A stretch of DNA of 64,000 nt. It comes from JBBPYC01 sp038200275. GTDB lineage: Bacteria; Pseudomonadota; Gammaproteobacteria; Burkholderiales; Burkholderiaceae_C. Below the pieces are notes generated by a model. It was not told where the DNA came from. It made no database searches and saw nothing but the letters and a program-made list of their open reading frames with translations. Both the position numbers and the translations under genes were made by a program. Shown in pieces: positions 1-10,510 of the stretch (position 1 is the first letter of the stretch; the number at the start of each line of letters is the position of its first letter). The stretch spans positions 1-64,000 of the forward strand of contig JBBPYC010000075.1 of NCBI GenBank assembly GCA_038200275.1, in the 5' to 3' direction.

Positions 1-213
1 CAACGTCACCGGCTGACCGAAGCACGGACTGTCGGCCACCCAGCGCCTGTATCGGCCGTGCGGGCGAGCGCTGCCGCAGGCGCAGCGTGGACAGGCCGCC
101 CATCGCACGATGCTGCTGGCTTCCACCACAAGACGGCTGCCACCGTCGTCCCACGAAACGATCTGTTTGCCCGCCGCCTCCAGTGGCTGCGACAGCCCGG
201 GGAAAACCACCAT
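1..213 (-). CDS. ISL3-family transposase, N-terminal part (runs off window)
   Basis: The reverse strand is open from an ATG at 213 to the window edge (71 codons, no stop). Residues about 41-71 contain a two-cysteine pair (CPRC) followed by HGRYRRWVADSP and GQPVTL. This is the layout of the zinc-ribbon N-terminus of ISL3-family transposases (CPxC, then HxRYxRxxADLPxxGxxVxL). The catalytic DDE part lies outside the window, so whether the gene is complete cannot be seen. The frame stays open upstream of this ATG, so the true start may be earlier. It sits beside two further IS pieces, which fits an insertion hot spot. The family call rests on the short zinc-binding region only. Confidence 0.62.
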   Translation of the reverse strand, partial: MVVFPGLSQPLEAAGKQIVSWDDGGSRLVVEASSIVRWAACPRCACGSARPHGRYRRWVADSPCFGQPVTL

Positions 214-416
214 GACGTCCTCGGATGATCGAGCCAAAAGCGTTCGATCATGCGACCCGATCGACCCTTGTCACATGAATTGAGGAAGAGCCAGCTTTCG
301 GTCGGCGGAATGGGAATGCGGCGGAATTCTTGGACTACTTTGAAAGTGGTTCATGTATTCATACGAAGACAGGGTTCGGGCGGTCGAGCTGTACATCAAG
401 CTCGGCAAACGCATTA

Positions 417-1240
417 GGTCGTGTTAACACTTATTGCCAACGCGCTGTCCACGTCCGATACTGCGCGCATGCAATTGACTTCGGAACAGTTCGAGCAGAT
501 CAAGGATTGGCTGCCGCGCCAGCGCGGCAACGTAAGCCTGGACAACCTGCAGGTGCTCAACGCCATCCTGCATGTGGCGGCCAACGGCTGCAAGTGGCGT
601 GCGCTGCCCGAGTGCTATGGCAACTGGCACACCGTCTACACCCGCATGATGCGCTGGAGCCAGGCGGGCGTGCTCGGGCCGCGTGTTCGAGCAGCTGCAG
701 CGCAAGCGCCTCATGCAGGTGCACATTGAAGCCATCAGCCTGGACTCCACCATCATGCGGGCGCACCCGGATGCGGCCGGGGCGCGAAAAAAAACGGTCC
801 CCAAGCCCTCGGGCGCAGCCGCGGCGGCTGGAGCACCAAACTGCATCTGGTTGCCGCGGATGCGCGCAACGTCGTCACCTGGAGTCTCACGCCGGGCCAG
901 GCCGGCGACGCGCCCGAAGGCCGGCGGTTGATTGGCGAGTTGGGGCCGCATCACGGGCAGGTGGCTTTGCTGATGGACAGCGCTTATCAGGACAACGCCA
1001 CGTGCGAGTTGGCCCAACGCATGGGGTTCATACCGGTGGTGCCGCCCAATCCGCAACGGCGCCAGCCTTGGGACCACGACAAGACGCTCTACCGCAGGCG
1101 CAACGAAGTCGAGCGTCTGTTCAGGCGATTGAAGGCCTGGCGGCGCGTCTTCACCCGCTACGACAAGCTCGACGTGATGTTCGCCGGCTTCATCACGGTC
1201 GCGCTCATTGCGGAGGCACTGCGGTAGTGTTAACACGACC
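417..1240 (+). mobile_element. IS5-family (IS427-like) insertion sequence, 824 bp
   Basis: The ends are perfect 14-bp inverted repeats (GGTCGTGTTAACAC at 417-430 and its complement at 1227-1240), flanked by TA on both sides (415-416 and 1241-1242) as a 2-bp target duplication. Inside lies one transposase reading frame split over two frames. Size, termini, short TA-containing target and the DDE transposase type fit the IS427 group of the IS5 family. It is inserted in an IS3-type orfA remnant. Confidence 0.85.
469..1227 (+). pseudogene. IS5-family transposase, frameshifted
   Basis: The frame starts at ATG 469 (MQLTSEQFEQIKDWLP, the N-terminal domain typical of this group). It shifts by +1 at about 676-680, where one extra base in a G/C run moves the reading into the frame carrying FEQLQRKRL and the first catalytic Asp (SLDSTIMRAH). 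It then shifts back by -1 at the A8 run 787-794 into a frame carrying GRSRGGWSTKLHL, the second Asp (LMDSAYQD) and the Glu (RRRNEVERLFRRLK). All three DDE residues are therefore present. The A8 site looks like the programmed -1 frameshift site used by IS427-type elements. The upstream +1 shift has no such excuse and is probably an inactivating mutation or a sequencing error. Confidence 0.8.
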
Positions 1241-1310
1241 TAGAGCCGCCGTGATACGGGAAGTGAAGCGAGCAGCGGTGCCGAGTCGCCATTAAGAATT
1301 TGGTGGCGGG

Positions 1311-1791
1311 TCGGCGAAGCAACCAATGCCGGGGTGAAGCGAGAGGCCCACGCCGCTGCGCTCGTCAACCCATCAGCAACCCGGCAAGTGGATGCGGACA
1401 TATGGTTGCGCATCGCAGCGGTTGCCCACCAGAACCGATCAACGGCAGGATCGCACCGAGTGCCCGCAAGGCTTGCGACACGTCGCGTCCACGATCGGGG
1501 TGGCAGCACAAGGCGCTTGTCCAACGCCGCCGATGCGCGCTGAAATGCGATCTGTATTGCCGCACCCTGCAGGCACGGCGCGCCGCCTGACCACCCGGCG
1601 ACCAGGAACAGTCACGCATCGTATTCAGCGGGTGCAACGCCACTGGTGGACACAGCAGGCATTCGAACGCGTAGGGTCAAAAGCAAAAAAACCCGGTCAC
1701 TGCATTGCGCAGCGCCGTGTTTTCAAGTCGTCGAAGCGCTTGCACGCTTTCCAGCGGCACATCTGGCCGCCGCGGGGGGTTTGCCCTCGTT
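1311..1791. other. Non-coding stretch between IS cluster and atpC
   Basis: I find no reading frame with recognisable protein character on either strand. A seven-T run on the minus strand at about 1685-1691 follows an imperfect short hairpin (about 1695-1720). It may be the transcription terminator of the ATP synthase operon, which ends at 1792, but the stem is weak. The rest may be decayed mobile-element DNA. Confidence 0.4.
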
Positions 1792-2211
1792 TTACTTCTT
1801 CTGCCGATACTTGCGCAGTGCCGCGATCTGCGCTGCCATCACAGCGAGTTCGGATTGCGCCATTGCGATATCTACGTCATTCTTCGCGTTCTTCAACGCC
1901 TCCTCGGCAGCCGCCTTGGCTTGATTCGCCTTTTCGTCGTCCAGGTCCTTGCCGCGAATCGCGGTGTCGGACAGCACAGTCACGCCGCCCGGCTGCACTT
2001 CGAGAATTCCCCCAGCAACAAAGACGAACTCTTCGCTGCCGTCGGCCATTTCGATGCGTACCGAGCCGGGCCGGATGCGCGTGATGAGCGGCGTATGACG
2101 CGGATAGATACCGAGTTCACCCATTTCGCCGGGCAATGCGACAAAGCGCGCTTCACCCGAGAAAATCGATTCCTCAGCGCTGACCACGTCGACCTTGAGT
2201 GTGTTGGCCAT
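1792..2211 (-). CDS. atpC: F1Fo ATP synthase subunit epsilon
   Basis: A 139-residue protein beginning MANTLKVDVVSAEESIFSG, with the normal length and layout of the epsilon subunit. An N-terminal beta-sandwich (about 1-87, including PGEMGELGIYPRHTPLI) is followed by a two-helix C-terminal domain ending in AALRKYRQKK. It belongs to the central rotor stalk, couples F1 to the c-ring and can inhibit ATP hydrolysis. It is the last gene of the minus-strand atpIBEFHAGDC operon, 34 bases after atpD. The extended C-terminal helices are kept, so the inhibitory form is structurally possible. Confidence 0.97.
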   Translation of the reverse strand: MANTLKVDVVSAEESIFSGEARFVALPGEMGELGIYPRHTPLITRIRPGSVRIEMADGSEEFVFVAGGILEVQPGGVTVLSDTAIRGKDLDDEKANQAKAAAEEALKNAKNDVDIAMAQSELAVMAAQIAALRKYRQKK

Positions 2212-2245
2212 TGGGACTTCCTTTGGTAACGAAAGTACGTGCCGG

Positions 2246-3697
<1,452 letters not shown>

Positions 3698-3750
3698 GAT
3701 CGATTCCTTTGACTTTGAGTAACTTGTGTGCGGGCGGGAGCTGGCCGCGC

Positions 3751-4632
3751 TCAGACGGCGGCTGCGCCCGCGACGATCTCGGACAGTTCTTTGGTGATTG
3801 CAGCCTGCCGGGTCTTGTTGTAGATCAGCTTGAGCTCGCCGATCACGCTGCCTGCGTTGTCGGTGGCGGCTTTCATCGCGACCATGCGCGCCGACTGCTC
3901 GGACGCCATGTTCTCGGCCACCGCCTGGTAAACCAGCGCTTCGACATACCGCACCAGCAGTTCGTCGATCACGGTTTGCGCATCGGGCTCATACAGATAG
4001 TCCCAGCCGTGATGCGAGCCGCTCTCGGACGCCTCTTCTTTCATCTGTGCCGCCGACAGCGGCAGCAACTGCTGCAGCATGGGCTCTTGCCGCATCGTAT
4101 TGATGAAACGCGTGTAGCAAAGGTACACCGCGCTCAGCTCGCCTTTTGCGTACGCGTCGAGCAGCACTTTCACCGGGCCGATCAACTTCTCCAGATGCGG
4201 CGTGTCACCGAGCTGAGTTGCATGGGACACCACTTTGGCGCCGATCCGGTTCAAGAAGCTCAAGCCCTTGTTGCCGATCGCAACCGCATTCGACTGCACG
4301 CCTTGGTCTTGCAGCTCGCGCAGCTTGGCCGTGATCGCACGCAACACGTTGGTGTTCATACCGCCGCACAAACCCTTGTCGGTCGTGATCACCACGAAGC
4401 CAACGGTCTTCGCGCCTTCATGCTGCTTCATGAACGCGTGCACGTACTCAGGGTTCGCCTGCCCCAAGTTCGATGCGACCGCGCGGATCTTGTCGCTATA
4501 AGGCCGCGCTGAGCGCATGCGTTCCTGCGCCTTGCGCATCTTGGAGGCGGCGACCATCTCCATCGCCTTCGTGATCTTCTTGGTGTTCTCCACCGATTTG
4601 ATCTTGCCGCGGATTTCCTTGCCTGCTGCCAT
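3751..4632 (-). CDS. atpG: F1Fo ATP synthase subunit gamma
   Basis: 293 residues beginning MAAGKEIRGKIKSVENTKKITKAMEMVAASKMRKAQ, the highly conserved N-terminal helix of gamma. The C-terminal helix has the matching signature ARMVAMKAATDNAGSVI with LIYNKTRQAAITKELSEIVAGA. The two helices form the coiled-coil rotor shaft turning inside the alpha3beta3 hexamer. Length and order (after atpA, before atpD) are typical. Confidence 0.98.
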   Translation of the reverse strand: MAAGKEIRGKIKSVENTKKITKAMEMVAASKMRKAQERMRSARPYSDKIRAVASNLGQANPEYVHAFMKQHEGAKTVGFVVITTDKGLCGGMNTNVLRAITAKLRELQDQGVQSNAVAIGNKGLSFLNRIGAKVVSHATQLGDTPHLEKLIGPVKVLLDAYAKGELSAVYLCYTRFINTMRQEPMLQQLLPLSAAQMKEEASESGSHHGWDYLYEPDAQTVIDELLVRYVEALVYQAVAENMASEQSARMVAMKAATDNAGSVIGELKLIYNKTRQAAITKELSEIVAGAAAV

Positions 4633-4685
4633 GACGGAGTGTTCCTGCTGTTAGCTTGAGTCGTGTGTCTTGGACAACGAACAGC

Positions 4686-6239
<1,554 letters not shown>

Positions 6240-6323
6240 GACCCGGATCCTTCAGTGATGGTGTTTGGTTGACGTGGTGGTCGCTGGATGCTTGAGGGCT
6301 GGAGCCCACACATGCATCGTCGA

Positions 6324-6878
6324 TCAGGCATTCATTGCGAGCTTCATTTGCTCGAGCCGGGCACGTACGGAGGTGTCGAGGACTTCGTCGCCGACCACGA
6401 TCCGGATGCCGCCGATCAGTTCCGGCTGCTCTTGCACACTCAACTTCAGCTTGCGATCGAATCGCTTTTCAAGCGTGTCTGATAAGTCCTGCAGCGCTGC
6501 GTCGTCGATCGGAAAGGCACTGTAGACGACTGCATCGGCGCTGCCCGACTGCCTGTTGTTCAGCGATTTGAACTGACTGGCGATTTCTGGCAGCGCGGCA
6601 AGACGTTCATTGTCGACGACGATGCGCAAGAAATTCAGCGCAGCCTCCGGCAATACATTGCCACTGTTGCCGTCGCCGCCCTGGGCAATCGAGCCGACCA
6701 ACTCAACCACTTGATCGTCGCGCACGTTGGGGTCGCTTGCAAACTGGAGCAACTGAGGATCGCGCGCTATTGTCGCGAGCCGGTCGAGCCACGCTTGCGT
6801 TGTTCCCGCCTGTTCCGCACCGGTCGCTTTGAACAGCGCATCGGCGTACGGGCGGGCAATGGTTGCAAGTTCAGCCAT
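6324..6878 (-). CDS. atpH: F1Fo ATP synthase subunit delta
   Basis: 184 residues beginning MAELATIARPYADALFKA, typical of the delta (OSCP) subunit that ties the F1 head to the peripheral b-stalk. The C-terminal part contains the conserved block GGIRIVVGDEVLDTSVRARLEQMK. A Gly/Asn-rich loop near residues 70-80 is longer than average. Position between atpF and atpA is standard. Confidence 0.97.
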   Translation of the reverse strand: MAELATIARPYADALFKATGAEQAGTTQAWLDRLATIARDPQLLQFASDPNVRDDQVVELVGSIAQGGDGNSGNVLPEAALNFLRIVVDNERLAALPEIASQFKSLNNRQSGSADAVVYSAFPIDDAALQDLSDTLEKRFDRKLKLSVQEQPELIGGIRIVVGDEVLDTSVRARLEQMKLAMNA

Positions 6879-6962
6879 GGGGAGTCAGCAATCTTTTTGT
6901 AGTGCAGGAAGCCGGGCTCGCTGCGCACAGACAGCTGCGCGGGAGCAGCCAGCCTGCTTTGT

Positions 6963-7433
6963 TCAAAGCTCGGTCTTCAACCGATTCAGCAAGTCGGCAT
7001 GCACTTGCGGGTTCACTTCCTTGCGCAGAATTTGCTCAGCGCCCTTGACAGCCAGCGTGGCCACCTGCTCACGCAGGCCCTCGCGTGCCTTGATGGTCTG
7101 CTGTTCGGCTTCAACCTGAGCGGACGCGATGATCTTGTTGGCTTCTTCGGTCGCCTTGGCCTTCGCTTCTTCAACGATGGTTTGCGCGCGGCGTTCCGCA
7201 TCGGCTAAGCGACCCGCGGTTTCGGTGCGCGAGCGGGTCAGCTCGTCTTCAATCCGCTTATTGGCAGAAGTCAGCTCCGAACGTGCCTTGTCGGCAGCGG
7301 CCAGGCCTTCGGCGACTTTGTGGGCCCGCTCGTCCAGCGCGGCAGCGATCGGCGGCCACACGAACTTCATCGTGAACCAGACCAGGATCGCGAACACGAT
7401 GGCCTGGACGAACAGCGTTGCATTGATGCTCAC
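6963..7433 (-). CDS. atpF: F1Fo ATP synthase subunit b
   Basis: 156 residues: one N-terminal membrane segment (about 4-25, beginning MSINATLFVQAIVFAILVWF) followed by a long charged, Ala-rich helix (about 30-156) that forms the peripheral stalk dimer. Length matches the bacterial b subunit. Gene order atpE-atpF-atpH is standard. Confidence 0.97.
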   Translation of the reverse strand: MSINATLFVQAIVFAILVWFTMKFVWPPIAAALDERAHKVAEGLAAADKARSELTSANKRIEDELTRSRTETAGRLADAERRAQTIVEEAKAKATEEANKIIASAQVEAEQQTIKAREGLREQVATLAVKGAEQILRKEVNPQVHADLLNRLKTEL

Positions 7434-7492
7434 GGCAACACCCTTTCTTTCAGACGGTGGTGGTTCTTCAAGTCCGGCAAATGCCGCTCAGA

Positions 7493-7741
7493 TCAGGTGA
7501 TCACGAACGGGTTGGCGAACGCGAACATCATCGCGATACCGACACCGATCAGGAACGCCGCGTCGATCAGACCGGCCAACAGAAACATCTTGGTCTGCAA
7601 TTCGTTCATCAGCTCGGGCTGGCGTGCAGCCGATTCGAGATACTTGCTGCCCATGATGCCAATGCCGATGCACGCACCCACAGCGCCCAGTCCAATGATC
7701 AGACCAGCAGCCAGTGCGACGAAGCCGAGTACTTGTTCCAT
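7493..7741 (-). CDS. atpE: F1Fo ATP synthase subunit c
   Basis: 82 residues forming a two-helix hairpin. Helix 1 carries the Gly/Ala-rich packing motif, the polar loop is ARQPEL (40-44) and helix 2 carries the proton-binding acid as Asp60 (AGLIDAAFLIG). The residues usually diagnostic of Na+ binding are not evident, so a proton-coupled ring is likely. The preceding leader has a GGGG ribosome-binding tract nine bases before the ATG and a long polypyrimidine run. Both are consistent with the high translation this subunit needs. Confidence 0.98.
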   Translation of the reverse strand: MEQVLGFVALAAGLIIGLGAVGACIGIGIMGSKYLESAARQPELMNELQTKMFLLAGLIDAAFLIGVGIAMMFAFANPFVIT

Positions 7742-7789
7742 TTGTTGTTACCCCAGTGAAAAAGAAGAAAAGGAAAAAAGGAAAAAAGA
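7742..7789 (-). promoter_or_regulatory. atpE leader with 32-nt polypyrimidine tract (candidate translation enhancer)
   Basis: On the mRNA strand, positions 7789 down to 7758 are an unbroken C/U run, followed by GGGG at 7754-7751 and the atpE start at 7741. U-rich sequence upstream of the atpE ribosome-binding site is known in E. coli to enhance translation of subunit c. Here the tract is longer and purely pyrimidine. Function is inferred. Confidence 0.5.
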
Positions 7790-7813
7790 CTCTCGAAGGA
7801 GCGGTACGCGACT

Positions 7814-8692
7814 TCAGTGAGCGTCGTGGGCCTGTCCCACGTACACCAGCGCAAGCATCATGAAAATGAAGGCCTGCAACGTGATGATCAAGATGTGGAA
7901 GATGGCCCACATGGTGCCGGCGATGATGTGGCCGATCGGCAGCAAGATGCCTGAGAGCGACAGCCCTGCGGCTGCGCCCATCAGCGCGATCAGCATGAAC
8001 ACCAACTCGCCCGCATACATGTTGCCGAACAGTCGCATCGCATGCGAGACCGTCTTGGCAAGGAATTCGATCAACTGCATGGCGACGTTGGCAATGCCCA
8101 ACAACACCGCGAACACCGGATTCTTGCTGGTGCCGAACGGGGCTGAGACCAGCTCATGCCCCCAACCGCCGATGCCTTTGATCTTGATGTTGTAGGCGAT
8201 GCAGACCAGCAGCACCGAGACCGACAGACCCAATGTGGTCGACAGATCGGCTGTCGGCACCACGCGCAGATAAGAATGGCTGGCGTCACCGCCGGCCAGA
8301 CTGTGAAAACCACCCCAGATCGACGGCAGCAGATCGACCGGCAACAGGTCCATCGCGTTCATCAGAAAGATCCAGACGAACACGGCCAATGCGAGGGGCG
8401 CCACCAACTTGCGACTGGTCGCGTTGTGAATGATGCCCTTGGCCTGCGTGTCGACCATCTCGACCAGAAACTCGACCGCCGCTTGAAAGCGTCCTGGCGG
8501 CCCGGACGTAGCGCTTTTCGCAGCGCGCCACAACAGCCAGCTGCCCAGCACGCCCATCAGCACCGACCAGATGATCGAGTCGTAGTTCACCACCGAAAAG
8601 TCGACCACTCCGTCCATTGGCTTGTTCTGCCAATGCGCCAAGTGGTGCACGATGTATTCGCCAGCGCTCGGGGCGTGTTCTGCAGCAGCCAT
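7814..8692 (-). CDS. atpB: F1Fo ATP synthase subunit a
   Basis: 292 residues, an integral membrane protein with several hydrophobic spans. The essential arginine lies in KTVSHAMRLFGNMYAGE (about 210-225), and the last span is rich in aromatic residues (IFHILIITLQAFIFMML). It forms the proton half-channels next to the c-ring. The His/Gly-containing N-terminal tail is of normal beta-proteobacterial length. It follows atpI with a 26-base gap. Confidence 0.97.
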   Translation of the reverse strand: MAAAEHAPSAGEYIVHHLAHWQNKPMDGVVDFSVVNYDSIIWSVLMGVLGSWLLWRAAKSATSGPPGRFQAAVEFLVEMVDTQAKGIIHNATSRKLVAPLALAVFVWIFLMNAMDLLPVDLLPSIWGGFHSLAGGDASHSYLRVVPTADLSTTLGLSVSVLLVCIAYNIKIKGIGGWGHELVSAPFGTSKNPVFAVLLGIANVAMQLIEFLAKTVSHAMRLFGNMYAGELVFMLIALMGAAAGLSLSGILLPIGHIIAGTMWAIFHILIITLQAFIFMMLALVYVGQAHDAH

Positions 8693-8718
8693 CTTCGCGT
8701 TGTTCCTAACCCTGTTGC

Positions 8719-9255
8719 TTATTCATCAGACTTCATCTGGAACCGCTTGCCAAACAGCGGCACCAGCCAATACACCTTCATCGTCACGATCAGCCCGACC
8801 AGCATGGCCGGCCAACTGAGCGGCGACACCATCTGAGGCGCCGCGAACAGCATCGCGACGGTCAGGCCGATCTTGACCAGCTCCCACAAGAAGAACCCGG
8901 CCACTGCCGAACCTGCGTTGGCCGAAGCCACCCGGCTCGTCAAGCCGCGCGCAAAGATCGCCGCAGGCAATGCCACCGCAAGTGCGCCGTAGCCAGTCGA
9001 CCAGCCCACCTTCGGTTTGCCCGTCAGCAGCCATCCAGCCAAAGCCAGCAACGCGCCCACCATGATTTGTGCTGCCACCACGCGCCAAGGAGAAAACAGG
9101 GGTTGTCGCTTTCGCAACCCACGCGCCTCTTCGGCCGTCAGCGGCTTGAATTCAGGCTCGCCTACCCAGATTTCTGGCCCAGCAGCCGAATCGACCGCCG
9201 CACCTGTTTTCGGCCGCTCAGTCGCCACCGTCGAATTCGCCGAACCGCTAGACAT
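8719..9255 (-). CDS. atpI: ATP synthase subunit I (assembly factor)
   Basis: 178 residues. A polar N-terminal region of about 60 residues is followed by four hydrophobic segments (about 65-165), the plan of AtpI proteins, which assist c-ring assembly. It is the first gene of the atp operon. The N-terminal extension beyond the membrane core is common in Burkholderiales. The family is poorly conserved, so identification leans on position and membrane topology. Confidence 0.88.
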   Translation of the reverse strand: MSSGSANSTVATERPKTGAAVDSAAGPEIWVGEPEFKPLTAEEARGLRKRQPLFSPWRVVAAQIMVGALLALAGWLLTGKPKVGWSTGYGALAVALPAAIFARGLTSRVASANAGSAVAGFFLWELVKIGLTVAMLFAAPQMVSPLSWPAMLVGLIVTMKVYWLVPLFGKRFQMKSDE

Positions 9256-9322
9256 CGAGCAATCCAGCTTTCAAACCGACCATGCAAGCAGCGACCATGA
9301 ACAGACCTGAGCAAACCCAATG

Positions 9323-9328
9323 ATTATA
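9323..9328 (-). promoter_or_regulatory. Putative -10 box of the atp operon
   Basis: The minus strand reads TATAAT at 9328-9323 in a locally AT-rich patch, about 68 bases upstream of the atpI start. No good TTGACA-like -35 lies 16-18 bases further up, so this is a sequence match only. Confidence 0.4.
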
Positions 9329-9442
9329 AAGTGAATAACTGGGGCTCTTTGAAGACGGCGAATGCAATCTCACCACACCTCGATGAGGCTTTGCGGCCTC
9401 GTCGGGCGCACCTCGTGCAAGTTCCACCTGAAAATTCATCGC

Positions 9443-9757
9443 ATGAACAACGACCCTTCCACTCCGACGCCACCCGAGCCGGACACGGCAGATGCCCGCA
9501 AGCAGTCCCTGATCGACTATCCGAGCCCGTTTCCCATCAAGGTCATGGGCGAACACGTCGACGGTTTCCTCGAGGCCGTCACAATGACCGCGCGCCAGTT
9601 CGACCCGGAATTCGATGCCAGCACGATTGAATTGCGTGAGAGTTCCGGCGGCAAATACATGGGGATCACGATCACCGTCACGGCCACCTCGCGCGAACAG
9701 CTCGACGAGCTGTACCGGACGCTTTCAACGCATCCGATGGTGCGGGTGGTGCTGTAG
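9443..9757 (+). CDS. ybeD: YbeD/DUF493 family protein
   Basis: 104 residues. After a Pro/Thr-rich N-terminus the core LIDYPSPFPIKVMGEHVDGF to the end (STHPMVRVVL) matches the small ferredoxin-like-fold DUF493 (YbeD) family. The ATG at 9443 (MNNDPSTPTPP) was chosen over an earlier in-frame ATG at 9362 because only the later start gives the family length. Molecular function is unknown, but the gene is commonly found directly before lipB, as here (42-base gap). Confidence 0.9.
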   Translation: MNNDPSTPTPPEPDTADARKQSLIDYPSPFPIKVMGEHVDGFLEAVTMTARQFDPEFDASTIELRESSGGKYMGITITVTATSREQLDELYRTLSTHPMVRVVL

Positions 9758-9799
9758 GGATTGCAACCGACCAATCCAGCTGTCTTGAGCCTTTAACCG

Positions 9800-10477
9800 A
9801 TGCTTGCTGAAATCCGTCACTTCGGCTGCGTCGACTACACGGCCGCACTGTCTGAGATGCAGGCATTCACGTCCGCGCGCGAGGCCGACACCCCCGACGC
9901 GCTGTGGATTTGCGAGCACCCGTCAGTGTTCACACAAGGCTTGGCCGGTCGCCCAGAACATCTACTCGCGCCCGGCAACATTCCGGTAGTGCAGACCGAT
10001 CGCGGCGGACAGGTTACGCATCACGGCCCGGGTCAGGTGGTCGCCTATCCGCTGCTGGACTTGCGGCGCGCCGGCTACTTCGTGAAGGAGCTCGTGCACC
10101 GGATCGAGGAAGCGGTGCTCAGCACGCTGCTGCATTTCGACGTCACGGGCCATCGCCTCGTCGGCGCGCCGGGCATCTATGTGCGGCTGGACGATCCGTT
10201 TTCCCACGCTCTGCTGGCACCGCGGGCAGCCGATGCAGCCGATCGGTTCGACGGATTGGGCAAGATCGCCGCGCTTGGCCTCAAGGTGAGCCGGCATTGC
10301 AGCTATCACGGCGTGGCGCTGAACGTCGCAATGGATCTGGAACCCTTCTCGCGCATCAACCCCTGCGGCTACCGCGGCTTGCAAACCGTCGATCTTTCTA
10401 CAATCGGGATTCAGGTCACCTGGGACGAGGCCGCAGCGGTGCTGGCGAAAAAACTCGTCGCCCGGCTCGACCCCTGA
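9800..10477 (+). CDS. lipB: Octanoyl-[acyl-carrier-protein]-protein N-octanoyltransferase
   Basis: 225 residues. It moves octanoyl groups from ACP to lipoyl domains, the first step of endogenous lipoate formation. Seen motifs are FTQGLAGRPEHLL, RGGQVTHHGPGQVVAYPLLDLRR (substrate pocket) and the block GLKVSRHCSYHGVALNV followed by INPCGYRGLQ, which contain the catalytic Lys and Cys of this family. Length is normal. It is followed by lipA after 33 bases, so the two are probably co-transcribed with ybeD. Confidence 0.97.
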   Translation: MLAEIRHFGCVDYTAALSEMQAFTSAREADTPDALWICEHPSVFTQGLAGRPEHLLAPGNIPVVQTDRGGQVTHHGPGQVVAYPLLDLRRAGYFVKELVHRIEEAVLSTLLHFDVTGHRLVGAPGIYVRLDDPFSHALLAPRAADAADRFDGLGKIAALGLKVSRHCSYHGVALNVAMDLEPFSRINPCGYRGLQTVDLSTIGIQVTWDEAAAVLAKKLVARLDP

Positions 10478-10510
10478 CTCTGGCCATTTATTGCGGGGAG
10501 TCCTGTTTCC

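Larger units (their letters stand above)
353..1310 (+). pseudogene. IS3-type transposase orfA remnant, split by an IS5-family element
   Basis: From the ATG at 353 the reading frame gives MYSYEDRVRAVELYIKLGKR, the typical start of the helix-turn-helix OrfA of some IS3-family elements. It is cut at 414/416 by the element at 417-1240. Downstream (1243 on) the frame resumes with R-A-A-V-I-R-E, then V-P-S-R-H and a stop, matching the usual AAVIRELGYPSRH stretch but carrying small extra bases. Removing the inserted element plus one copy of its TA duplication joins the two halves in frame (codons 413-416 plus 1243 on). The remnant is dead: only about 40 codons are recognisable and no OrfB is present. 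The 3' limit is approximate. Confidence 0.6.

Noticed and set aside
9382..9403. Imperfect hairpin upstream of ybeD as a possible riboswitch
   Set aside because: Only an 8-bp stem with a wobble; no known riboswitch pattern.
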